The notes under the pieces: generated by a model
Told to the model about the DNA's origin: nothing
The model's input: only the letters and a program-made list of their open reading frames with translations
Database searches by the model: none
Shown: piece after piece, positions 53,101 through 63,531 of the stretch
Position numbering within the stretch: the first letter of the stretch is position 1
How the letters are laid out: every line of letters starts with the position of its first letter
Assembly: GCA_963277665.1 (NCBI GenBank)
Contig: OY728125.1
Coordinates: forward strand, 1,718,842,889-1,718,906,888
Source of the DNA: Viscum album
Lineage: Eukaryota > Streptophyta > Magnoliopsida > Santalales > Viscaceae
Direction of reading: 5' to 3'
DNA: 64,000 nt
Made by a program: the position numbers and the translations under genes

Positions 53101-53262
53101 GTATGCATTCCTTAATTTCAATAGATACAATTTATTTTAGTGATTCTTCATTTATAAGGCTTGTATTGTGCTCTATAAGTAATATAATGTTATTATACTA
53201 TTTGAAATAATTATAATAATGAAATTTATTTGATAAAACAATGTTTTATTAAAACCATTATA
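50171..53262 (-). repeat. E4 5' LTR (right copy)
   Basis: It aligns with 36560-38494 and 44167-45068. It keeps about 280 bp (52071-52350) that the left copy lost around the LINE insertion. The TATA box is at 52361-52375 (minus strand CCACTATAAATACCA). The sequence just downstream of the box on the minus strand (52270-52345) resembles the same region of the E2 LTR. After 53262 the E3 LTR resumes. Confidence 0.85.
52361..52375 (-). promoter_or_regulatory. TATA box of E4, 5' LTR
   Basis: The minus strand reads CCACTATAAATACCA; the copy in the other LTR is identical. It would start the element transcript toward lower coordinates. Confidence 0.6.
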
Positions 53263-54456
53263 CCTTGAGTAATTCATGGATTCACCATAGAATGCAATGG
53301 ATAGAATCAATGGTTAATGTGATGATGTCATGGGTGACATGTGGATTTGCCTTAGAAGTCCATGGAAGTTCTCATTGAGTTGATACTTATATACTAACTA
53401 ATAAATGGAATCCAATGGATTACGAAGGATGGAATTATATCGAATGGACTTTATACAACATTTATAGTGATACATGGGATCATGAGAGGTTCTCCATCGA
53501 TGGGTTCATGTGGTCTTGGTTGGTTATAATAGGAGTGATAATTTAATTCAAACAAATAAATTTCATGGACATACTCATTTACTAAATGAATTAAATTAAA
53601 TGAAATGGAAAATGGCATGTCTCCAACCCATAGAACAAGCCTAGAGTCATTCATGACTTATATTTTATAGATAGACTTCTGAGTTATCTTTTGTGCTTCC
53701 AGTTACATGGGGGATATCAGGATTGAGACGAATATAGATACATATAAATTCAATGAAGTTGAATTTTTAAATGAATACAAACTGAACGAAATGAATGTTA
53801 ATGAAAAGCAGTTCATGTAAGATGTTTACATTTGATTACTTTCTTGCCTAATACATTACTTATTGCACATTTAATTATGTGTGTGTATATATATTCACTA
53901 AATGGTTGGAATATAACATGTATGGTTTCCTAATGGGATATCTCTCACTTCATGTTTAGTTCACTTTGTGGACCCAAACTAACAATATGATTGCAAGTGT
54001 CGATAAGGGAAATCTACCTCTTATAAGTACTTGATTTTCTATTAGGAACATGAGAGAATGAGACCAAGATGAGGAATATGATGATATTGGGATTCTATTG
54101 GATTCTTTTTGTACATTTAATATATCTATTGTACATCTTCCTTGAATTATTTTTTTGATTTTTTTATAAAAACATGTCATATGTAATATCATTTTTTATA
54201 TAGGATGTTTTCAAGTATTATTTATATCAGCCTTTTGATATTTACTTCAACTATCTGATTGTATTACTAATCATAAAAATAGAATGATATTTCTAATATG
54301 ACACACTCTAGTAATAAGGTAATAGTGTCCCCACTTACTCACATAGGAAATCGCTTTTAGTTAGAGGCCTCTTGTGTTTTGGGATTTTCTCTTAAGGCCA
54401 TGTGGCCAACCGGGCTCGGAGCACTGTTGAGTGGATTTTGGATCTGGGATGTTACA
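53263..54456 (+). repeat. E3 3' LTR, second segment
   Basis: It resumes with CCTTGAGTAATTCATGG and aligns with 29370-30270 of the 5' LTR, for example 53560-53720 with 29680-29830 (AATTAAATTAAATGAAAT and TGTGCTTCCAGTTA). It ends GGGATGTTACA at 54456. Together with 34900-36559 it restores an LTR of about 2.85 kb. Confidence 0.8.
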
Positions 54457-54919
54457 TGTATGATGATATATATAAATTATATGTATGATATTGATAAAAT
54501 ATTAAAACATCTTTTTAATATTGTATTTTATAAATTATTAAATTCTAATTTTTAGGGGATATAATAACTTTGCTCCTCTGTATGTTAGACTACAACCTTC
54601 TCAAATGATGAAATTAATCATCCACTAACATATTACATGGAATGTGATAAGGATACATTAAATTATTACATGAGAAATAAATTATATAATTATTATATTC
54701 ACGACATATTTTCAATTCCTAATATATAATATATTATTTTCTTTCTTACATAGAATATTGATTCCATAGCTTATGTATGTGTGGGCTATAACTTTTATAG
54801 AGCAATTTGACTCTCCTTTAGTCACCACACCAGATTGATGATAAATATAAGTGTATATAAATAAATTATAAATTTTATATGATATTATTTCGATTTGAGA
54901 ATGAAAAAATATTTCATAC
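54457..54919. other. AT-rich spacer between E3 and E6
   Basis: 463 bases of AT-rich sequence with no motif recognised. It begins with TGTAT, the likely target duplication of E3. Confidence 0.5.
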
Positions 54920-56064
54920 TGTCGGTAAAGACCCTGAAATTTCAAGGAAATGTTTTTCTTAAATTCTTTGGAATTTTACGAGTATGTAGTTTCTGACGGC
55001 AACTGATTCTGAGGCCCGGTGTGCCCGGAATAAATTACTGAAGTTTTGTTCAGTTACATTCTGTAAATGTACATGCGGGTTTTTCTATCATTTGAATCGG
55101 TGCTCGGAATTCAAATATGAGGACACCAATGAACTCATATCACCGGTAATCACTTAAGGGGACCTTTACTGTAGTTGCATTTTATACAGGATGGAAGTTA
55201 TATTTTGGGGATTCTTTGTAAATTTAATAAAAAATTTGGTGTTACATAATATTTTTGTAAAGGGTGGTTACTTTCTCCAAAGAGGAGTTAGAGGTGGGGC
55301 CCACACCCCACATAACCACCCATGAGAGGATAATTGTTTGGTGGGGACCACACGAACCCAAACTCTTCAACTCCAAAAGAAAACCCCCATAAACTCTTAA
55401 GCTTCCAACTCCCCTCTTTTACTGTTGAACTCTCCACCTCACACTTTCTGTCATTAATATTCTAACACCACAAATTAATTAATTGAACTCCACAATTAAT
55501 TAATTAATTTGAGTGTTTGAATTTTGAAAACATTATGCCAACTTTAAATAATTAATGCCTTTATTTTATTTTGGGTTGGAATAATTGATGGAGAGCCTTA
55601 GAGGATTAGAGAGGAGGTGTTCTTACCAAAAAGAACATAAAGATCTTCTTGAACGACCTTCCTCCACGTCATGGTAGAAGGAACTGATCACAAGGAACAT
55701 CCCCAATGACAGTGAATCTTCCTCCGACATTGACAGAATGAAACTGTCTTCCGCGACACTGTTTTCCATGACTGCGACGAACGAACCTTGAATTTAAGTA
55801 TGGGGATTTTTTTCCTTAAATTATTCCCAGGCTCTTCGATGCATACCTTGTTCGACGGTAGCCTTTTTGTAATCATACAACGTGGAGGGCTCTGGTTGAG
55901 CAAACACGCCCCGACATCCCTCCGTTTGATTATTGTTTATTGATGATGTAGGCGAATTGAATGGGTGTGGTGTCATTGCACCGTGCTGGTAGAGAACCAA
56001 GAGATGAAAGGGGCCTTGACGATTGGGGGCAGTGGCGGAAACGGCGGCCGCGCATCATCCTCTT

Positions 56065-56336
56065 GGAGGAAAACCGAGGATCACAACCTCGAGCTGCTTG
56101 GCTGAGGAAGAACCGGCCGGCCTCATGCGGGCCAGAATAGAAGAACCTGTCGGCTAAAGCCGGCCTGACTGGAGGACCGCTGCGCCTTCTGGCGCCGCGC
56201 TATGAAGGAACCGCGGCCCACACTGGGCGGGACGCTTCGGTAGGTGAACCAGCCGGCCACCTAACAGCCGGGCGGAAATAACCGCGGCGCCAAGCGGTGC
56301 CGCGTGGAGGAGACAGCAGCCCGCTGTGCGGGATGC
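56065..56336 (+). repeat. tandem array of eight hairpin units, 31-39 nt each
   Basis: Units begin with a purine-rich word (GGAGGAAAACC, GAGGAAGAACC, GAAGAACC, GGAGGACC, GAAGGAACC, and so on), followed by a GC hairpin. Stems pair 56075-79/56087-91, 56119-123/56129-133, 56151-154/56159-162, 56182-186/56191-195, 56216-219/56225-228, 56253-257/56267-271, 56283-291/56296-304 and 56320-324/56328-332. The stem sequences differ among units while pairing is kept. The seventh stem has nine pairs with one G-T. I do not recognise the array. Confidence 0.7.
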
Positions 56337-56403
56337 TTGCGCTGGAGGGAACAGGCCGACCGGGCAGGAGAGGCAGTGCTGCTCGGTGCCTTCGTTACAA
56401 ATA

Positions 56404-56451
56404 CCCCCCCCCCCCCCCACCCCCCACCCTGCGCTCAGCCCGATGGCTGAG
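56404..56451. repeat. poly-C run and adjacent perfect hairpin
   Basis: Fifteen C in a row at 56404-56418, then A, six C, A and CCC. Such runs are prone to length change and sequencing error. Directly after it, CTCAGCC (56434-56440) pairs with GGCTGAG (56445-56451) across a CGAT loop. Confidence 0.85.
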
Positions 56452-56476
56452 CCACGGCCGGCCACTGAGCTGGGAA

Positions 56477-56602
56477 GCCTGCGCGCGGGCCAGGCCGCCT
56501 GCCGCGCGGTCCAGGCTGCCTGTGCACGGGTCGGGCCACCTACCACGTGGGCCTGGCAGCCTGCCACGTGGGTCGGTTCGCCCTCATGTGGGTCGTACCA
56601 CA
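56477..56602. repeat. 20-21-bp minisatellite, six units, palindromic cores
   Basis: Six units mostly starting GCCT or ACCT follow one another at about 21 bp. Their cores are GCGCGC, CCGCGCGG, GTGCAC, CCACGTGG, CCACGTGG and CATG, each its own reverse complement although the sequences differ. CCACGTGG contains the plant G-box CACGTG. Confidence 0.75.
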
Positions 56603-56629
56603 ACCTCCAAGCCAGGCTGCACCATACCG

Positions 56630-56672
56630 GGCCGGACCCAGACTCGGGTTTGGCCGACCCATGGTGGGTTGG
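56630..56672 (+). other. two overlapping potential hairpins after the minisatellite
   Basis: GGCCGGACCC (56630-56639) can pair with GGGTTTGGCC (56646-56655) as ten pairs including two G-U, loop AGACTC. CCGACCC (56654-56660) can pair with GGGTTGG (56666-56672) with one G-U, loop ATGGT. The wobble pairs exist only for plus-strand RNA. Confidence 0.6.
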
Positions 56673-56739
56673 GCCGGGTCGGACTGTACCCAGACCCCCC
56701 CTCTTTGGACCGCTTTCGGGTTTTCGCCCATAACATGAG

Positions 56740-57150
56740 CTATATTCCTCCGATCGACACACTGTCAGTTGCGTTGGATTATTTGGATCGAGGCGGTCGT
56801 TTTGGTATTTCACACTCATGGTTTTGAAAAAATTTGGGTATGGCCGGGTTGGTTCGATCTCTTAACCAACCGGGCCCTCGGAGCGGAAACAATTATAACA
56901 TAAGGACCGGAGGTCCGATTGATGTGACATCAACTACATTGTATTTATTTTCATGAGATGGTTATTTTAGCAAACTCTACTTGAGGTTTTGAAATTTTTG
57001 TATTATGGTCGTGTTGGTTTGAGCCTAAAAACCAACCGGGCCCCTCGAAAAGAAATGACAATAACTCTCAGACCGGGCGTCCGATTGACGCGCCATCTGT
57101 TGCGTTGAGGCCCCTATCACGTGGCGGTCTTTTGAGATTATTCCACCTGA
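56740..57150 (+). repeat. 166-bp tandem repeats with conserved stem
   Basis: The word TCCGAT with its surroundings recurs at 56748, 56914 and 57080, a constant step of 166. The later two copies also share GGTTGG...AACCAACCGGGCCC. In copy two GGTTGGTT (56847-56854) pairs with AACCAACC (56864-56871); in copy three GTTGGTTT (57013-57020) pairs with AAACCAAC (57029-57036), though the loops differ. The copies are diverged outside these words. Confidence 0.7.
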
Positions 57151-57289
57151 TATTTCATTACACTTGGAGTATCGACCAGTAGCTTGTGGAGTAGATCCTC
57201 CTGGAGATGAGCAGACGGACTGTGGAGACCGTGTAGATGTAGACCTGAGGACTGCTTGACTGATTCGACTCGGAGTGATTTGATTAGCC

Positions 57290-57480
57290 CATTGGGCGGA
57301 GCGCCCTGTTTGGAAGAAGACCCATGGTGGACGGAGTGCCTGGTTTGGTAGAATACCCTCGATACTCAATAGGATGAGTATCTCTAACTGCTATTAGGGG
57401 GAGCGTCTGGTTTGGCGGCAGACCCACAGCGGAGGAGCGCCCGGTTTGGCAGCATACCCGCGGTACTCAACAGGAGAAGT
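57290..57480. repeat. about 102-bp direct repeat with internal half-repeats
   Basis: GCGCCCTGTTTGG at 57301 recurs as GCGTCTGGTTTGG at 57403. Each copy has a second, shorter version (TGCCTGGTTTGG, GCGCCCGGTTTGG) about 38 bp on, followed by ATACCC, CG and a TACTCAA-AGGA word. The nested repeat pattern suggests two rounds of duplication. Confidence 0.7.
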
Positions 57481-57733
57481 ACCTTGGCAGTGTAAGGTTA
57501 GTGAGTAGCGCCTCAAAGTCACGAAAGGGCCATTGTACTCGACAGAGGATGAATTCTCCATCATCCTTGGTTTCGATAATAAAAATCCTAGTTTGAGCTG
57601 AGTCAATGTCCTTTGTGTTTTCCTCATGATTGAAATGGGTTACTTGATAACTTAGTTATATGTATGGGAATATACCTTAGTAATTGTTATCCATTGATTT
57701 CATACTTTTTGGTTTATCCTTGGTTGATTTTGT

Positions 57734-57800
57734 GAGACCTTTGTGGTCTCAGGGTCCCTACTGAGTATCGTTATACTCACCCATGCACGGGCTATGCCCG
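57734..57800 (+). promoter_or_regulatory. three successive perfect hairpins near the LTR 3' part
   Basis: GAGACC (57734-57739) pairs with GGTCTC (57745-57750). GAGTAT (57763-57768) pairs with ATACTC (57773-57778) over a CGTT loop. CGGGC (57788-57792) pairs with GCCCG (57796-57800) over a TAT loop. A CTGAG...CTCAYCC hairpin is also present in E2 with a different stem. A role in RNA 3' end formation or packaging is possible but is only inference. Confidence 0.6.
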
Positions 57801-58275
57801 CACCTCATTGTGTGTGAAGCAGACGACAGACAGTTCTGACCGAGGATGAGTGTACGAGGACTGGACGGTACCAGTAGGTGGACCTCATGATGAGATGGTA
57901 TCTGGAGGAGAAGGATGGGAATGGAGCACTGAAGTGGCTTTCTATACCTACCCTTTAGGTAGGATCAGTGGTGGACGATCCAAGTGCTGCTAGACACCAT
58001 CCAACTAATTTTTTTTAGTTTTACCCATTTTTATTTTCCTTGTTCTTTACTATTGGGCTTGAATTTCCGGCCCCTATACTTTAGCATGCTTGTTTCACAG
58101 ATTTTACTTAGGGTTTTCTTCTGCTTGTACTCTGGTTGTGTGTGTTTATGATTTATAAAGGCATTGCCTTCCCAGTTTAGGGAATTACGCCTTTGGTGCT
58201 AGTCGCCAGCCCCTGTCTTATGTAAGGTGGGCATGGGGTAGTCACGATGCGGGCCCCAGGGGATGAGTCATGACA

Positions 58276-61200
58276 ATGTCTTTCTACAAATATTATTTCA
58301 AAATGGAATTTTTACTTATGCGTACGTACAAGGTACCATATCCATTATGTTTACATAGTTCATTTTTCACAAACATCTCTCTCAATTGGATATAAACAAA
58401 TTATTTATTTAAAAATATGATAATTATGTCATTATTAAAAAAATTTAAATGAATTAAAAAAAACAATATGGTAAAGAATCGAATCTACCTTTAATAAATA
58501 TGCATGAGAAAACAAGGTAGATAATACACAAAACAATATAAATAGTGAATGATAATTAATGAACATGTCTTAAGATGTTATAAAAAATCATATATCTTAC
58601 TATATATTTTAATATATTTCAGGTATAACTTAATAAAATGTTAAAATAAAATATATATAAGAATAAATAATTTCCAAACAAATGAATTGTAATGTATTGG
58701 ACAACATCTCAATTTTCCGTCAATAATGTATATTGTAATGTTATACAAAAAATTAAATTAATATAGTGTATATACAGACACATATAAATGTAATGTCCTA
58801 ATTCTTTAATAATGCATTGTATTATACGTTTTTATTTTAATTATTTCATATTAGTATATTTTATTTAATTTTTACCATGTTTTAGTGAATTACATAACTC
58901 AATTTCTTTTCATTGGGTTATATTACATCATTATTATTGATATTCTGAGATTATGTTTGTTATTAATTCTTATAATCATATGTTTTATTTAAAAAAACAT
59001 ATTTGAGATTACATTTGATACACATAATCTATTCATTGATTAGTTCTCATGCCAATGTTTTGATCCTTGTAATGGATTATTCTACAGTCTCATTTTAATC
59101 ATGGTTGTTTATACATGAATTTCGATAGAAGTAAATCATTTTATCTATATTTAATAAACCATATAATTTTCATCACCTATGGTTATTCATGATATTTATA
59201 AGTAATATTTATATTTTTTCACTATTGTACATACAATAATAAAGATTTCTTTTTTATGAAAATCCATGTCACTCTTCAATCAAAAATCTATTTTCATCGA
59301 ACACCATTTTTTCTAAAAAGGTTTCAATTTTTTTTAACCATTTAAAATTGATTTATAAAATAAAATGTTATCCATTCGTACTTTTAAAACTATTTTTAAT
59401 GGATTCAACATGTTCTTTAAAAAACAATGCCTGATTAAATTTTACCTAAAAATGAATGGATTATTTTCTTATATGATTGGTATGAATTGAGATTATAGCC
59501 ATCAAGAACACTCAAATGTTTTAAATATTATTTTATTTGTTTCAAAGGTTAATTTAAAAGAAAGTTATTTTCATTATTTTTATATTTTAGATTTTAGAAA
59601 TTTGTTTTACATATGATTGTGATATTTTTCTGAATAATGTTTTTAAATATCTTTTTATGGTAATATTATTCGCCAACAACAAAAGCCCTTTATTCTTACT
59701 CTAATGGTAATATGACATATTGATACAATCTTTATTATTTAAATTGATGGTATATGATCAATTTCACTAAGGAATGTTTTGAAAATCACTTTCTTGATTC
59801 ATTTTTTATTCATTAGCACTCCCTTGTACTATTCACTTATTTGTGATCATTGTACATTATTTTTCCCTATGAAATAAATATTATCTATCATCGATATGGT
59901 TATTTCATAAACCCTATTTAATTTCTACTAAACGTGTTATAAATTGAATTTTTTTATCTGGGTAAATATTAAAAAATCTATATTAATTTTCCAATAAAAA
60001 TATTGTATTATGAGGCATGTTTTTAATGAATTTAAATAATTAGTTGATATATGAGGAATTATTTGGACATGTACACATAAGACAGATCAAGTTATAAAAA
60101 GATCCTTGTTGAATCAAAAAGTATCATGACACAGTTGGATAACATAGTTAAATAGGTTTCTACTCATATGATCTAAAAAAACTTTAAGATTGGTCTTGGT
60201 AGTAGATGTATCTTGTTTCTGAGATATAATTTCCAATAATTATGAATTAAATTCCTTTTGAATTCTTATCCATTTGAAATTAAATGTATCTTATGATACT
60301 ATAGTAAATAAGACACCAGATCTAGGATACCAGGGTCGAGGTTATTACATTATTGGTCCTTATAAGATAATTTTGACCAAATGATTATATATTTTTAATA
60401 CATTTTATTTTATTCAATTTATAAATTTAAAAAAAATATTCTGAAATAGAAAAATATAACTCGTTGTAAAAATTGTATAAAATAGTAATCACATTCTAAA
60501 TTATGAAATATAGGTTTGTAAATCAAACATAATAATTTTAATTTTATATTGATAATTATAAGAAATAAATACGTTCAACATAAAATTTTCATTATGTTTA
60601 GGATATGCTTATATAGTAGTGATTTCATAGAATCTGTTGTAATTTGAAAAAATACAATTTAAAATATTTTCCTAATAAACTATTATTTTTGAAAAATTCA
60701 AAACAAGACATCATATATTTATATTGTTATTTTTATTAAATAAAATTATGTAAATTTTTTCAAATTAAAATTCCAAAATTTCTTTAATTCTATATTTAAT
60801 TATAAAACCAAAAATATATTGAAGAAATATTTATATTTAAAAATACCATTTAAAATAATAAATCTTAATTATTCTGGTTTCTTCTTAATTATTTATTAAT
60901 TAATAGCTAATATATTTTTCATATTATCAATATATTTTTTATTATTTAATAATATTGTAATAATTTTCATAAAACAAAACAACAATTTTAGAAAATATAT
61001 ATTTTCTATGAAAAAATTATTAATTGTGTAAACAAAAATAATCGAGTTTAATTAGTATTACCAGTAGATTTGGTTTTCATTATTCCCCAATTCCATAATA
61101 TTGATATTTCAATTCAAATACACAGAATAAGTAGATATATTATAACAGTTGTATTTAACACATATAATTTAATATAAATGTATCGAGGATTTAATTTATG

Positions 61201-63516
61201 ATTAGTGTTTATTGTGATGAAATATATCTAAAAAAATATATATTTAAGGAAATATATTTAAAAAAATTAACATGGTGTTTCATTCTAACTACCATATTTA
61301 AATCGTGTCCTAAAAAATTGATTATCACCTACTAGTGAATATTATCCTTATTATTAATGAGATGAGGTCAACATAAAACATAATTTATACATTGTTTCCA
61401 ATAAAACAAAAGAAATGAATAATTTTCCCTCAAAATAGGTCAATATTAAAGTTTATTTTTTCTAAATGAATTTGATATTAACATACCTCTTTATTAAGAA
61501 TTGTAAATCCTAAAAACAATTATTAGATTTCTCAGAGTTGGATGATAGATTATGATAGGTTGGTTTGGAATATAAAACATTATTTACCTATTTTTATGAT
61601 TGTTATGGATTCTATATAGGGGTGGTCTTGCAATTTCCAAACTCACAATGAATTCATACAAGGATGGATAATAATAAATTGATAATAAATATACTGTAAA
61701 CCTCAACATGGGATAAAATCAGAATAAAATAATTTCTTGATATCATTAAATATTTTTTTAATTGGATGAAGATTCATAAACAAATTTTATATACTAGACT
61801 TGATTTAAAATCCCACCATATTGAAAATAAATAGTATTAAAGGGTAAAAAATCATTAATTATAATGATCCACTTTTTTATCATTGTCTACTTTCATCATG
61901 GTGAACACATATGTTTTCCACATTTGTACTAGATTAATAGGATGTTGACAATGATTATTTCTATCAAACATGGGTTTACTATAGTTGTTAATGTAATTCT
62001 CATACTCCTAATATTTGAAGAACTATACTGAATATCTTTCATTAACCTTGTAATTCCATTCATTTAATTAATTTTTTTTATCTTAATGTGTCCATAGAAG
62101 TCGTGTTCAAAAGTTAATTCTCCTCTAAACCTGAGGCACATACTTGGCCATTGAAGGAAATCACCCCTATGAGTCGTCACACATTTCATGACTGTCGAAA
62201 TACTAATTTTCACTAATTTCTTATTTTAAAAACATTAATTTACATGAAAATATAATTCCCTATTATGTTCCCTAATCTATGAATATAATTATATTCATCA
62301 CATTCCATTTCTCCTTTAAGTACATATCGAACAATATCTTCATAACTCATGAAATATGTTATAGAGAATGATTATCAGTGACTTTGATTCAAACCACAAA
62401 TTAATTGATCAATAAGAATTTTTATGGACTCTTATAAAACTATATTTTATTAATGGATACTTGTAAATTTGTTCATTATAGTTAGTAAAATAGTTATCTT
62501 CCATTTTTTAAAATGTTAAATCCTCTCTCTAATTATATATAATATTTTAATGGAAATAATTACAAAACAATCCCTCTTTAAAATATTCCCATTATTTTTA
62601 ATTTATTTATTCCTTTGGATGAGTGATAATATTTAGGGTTCATCATTGACCTACTTCACATTCGAAATGTTATATAATTATAACAACCTTTTGAAAATTT
62701 GATACCAGAATAACAAAAAATATATTTTCTACTATATTTATCCATTTATCAAATAGTGATGTTTTGGGGTACCCTCTAAATATTATTTGTTGTTAATGCA
62801 TGAAAAACATAATATCCATGTAATCTCTTTTATTCGTTTGGGATCTTCACAGTTTTTTCCTTATTTTAAATAAACTAGGATATCATTTTCAATATGGATT
62901 GATCTCCTTGATACATCCTACTAAGTTGATCAATTGAGAAATCCCCACATAGTTCATCACACACATTGTTTTCATGATTCCAATGGGTTATAGAAAATAC
63001 ATATTTTAAATTAATGTTGGAAATAAGAAATTAATAAATAAATATAATGAATATTATAATGATATAAGTAATATTACATAAAAAACATTTATAATCTAAT
63101 TGAAAAATATATCTATGTCAATAAATTTTTTACAGGGTTTTCACACTACACAGTTCATTTTCATATCATTTTAGTTACATTAATCATTCATAATGTTTCA
63201 TATAGAGAATTTGGATTATCAAAAGAATATACCCATTGGGTATCAAACCTAGTGTTTTATTAGTACATTTTTCATATACTAGTTTAGGATTATATTAATA
63301 ACCTAAAAACCTATTCCAATGTATTTAACCCATGTTTAACCATTTCAAGATCGTCTATCCTCTTGTAGTACCCAGATATGGATTTAATTGATATGAGGGT
63401 GACATACTCTCAATTTTACAAATACATGATAATATTACCCATTAGTTTGTATTATACTTTAAACTTATCCCTTTTTTATAAGGCAATATAATGTAATCCC
63501 AAAAATAACTATAACA
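58276..63516. other. AT-rich 5.2-kb stretch, no gene recognised
   Basis: No convincing frame or transposon protein motif is visible on either strand. The string ACCAGGGTCGAGGTTATTACA ending near 60346, followed by TTATTGGT, looks like an LTR end with a decayed primer site on the plus strand, but no partner was found. If E7 is real, part of the right half would be its internal region. Confidence 0.4.
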
Positions 63517-63530
63517 CACTCTGATACCAA
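63517..63530 (-). other. primer-binding site of E7 (tRNA-Met)
   Basis: The minus strand reads TTGGTATCAGAGTG, whose first twelve bases match the plant initiator tRNA-Met primer site exactly. It implies a minus-oriented LTR element whose 5' LTR begins just to the right. Confidence 0.7.
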
Positions 63531-63531
63531 C

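Larger units (their letters stand above)
36560..53262 (-). mobile_element. E4: decayed Ty3/gypsy LTR retrotransposon inside the E3 LTR
   Basis: The right LTR (50171-53262, 3092 bp) is the 5' LTR. The left LTR is 36560-38494 plus 44167-45068, split by LINE E5. Between them on the minus strand run gag, protease, reverse transcriptase, RNase H, integrase and a chromodomain-like tail. Primer site and purine tract are both present. LTR copies are well diverged, but less scrambled than those of E3, which fits E4 being the later insertion. Matching target duplications are not visible. Confidence 0.88.
27682..54456 (+). mobile_element. E3: decayed Ty3/gypsy LTR retrotransposon, interrupted by E4
   Basis: The 5' LTR is 27682-30274 (end approximate). 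The internal region with gag and pol remnants on the plus strand is 30275-34899. The 3' LTR is 34900-36559 and resumes at 53263-54456 after E4. Flanking 5-bp sequences GGTAT (27677-27681) and TGTAT (54457-54461) agree at four of five positions and support these ends. The pol order protease, reverse transcriptase, RNase H, integrase and chromodomain-like tail is that of plant Ty3/gypsy chromoviruses of the Tekay/Del kind. Every domain carries stops and frameshifts, so the copy cannot be active. Confidence 0.88.
54920..58275 (+). mobile_element. E6: isolated GC-rich LTR-like unit (putative solo LTR)
   Basis: It starts TGTCGGTAAAGACCCTGAAA and ends GGGATGAGTCATGACA, giving TG...CA ends and the GACCC word typical of Ty3/gypsy LTR starts. 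No primer site follows the right end and no second copy lies in the window, so a solo LTR is the simplest reading. The 5-bp flanks, CATAC and ATGTC, do not match. The core (about 55980-57900) is strongly GC-rich with many CpGs, in sharp contrast to the AT-rich surroundings, which suggests recent arrival or protection from CpG loss. The long overlapping frames at 56154-56827 on both strands come from GC-rich repeats lacking stops and are not protein-like. It could instead be a piece of another repeat or a GC-rich island of unknown origin. Confidence 0.6.

Noticed and set aside
36555..53267. CCATTATA at both edges of E4 as a target duplication
   Set aside because: The right-hand CCATTATA aligns with the LTR end GTCATTCCA of the other copy and is therefore part of the LTR.
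56154..56827. Long open frames (up to 221 residues) on both strands in the GC-rich core of E6
   Set aside because: They overlap on both strands and in several frames, are built from repeated Pro/Arg/Gly/Ala words encoded by tandem repeats, and show no known domain. High GC alone explains the lack of stops.
54915..58280. Target-site duplication of E6
   Set aside because: CATAC and ATGTC do not match; shifting the frame by a base does not give a convincing repeat either.
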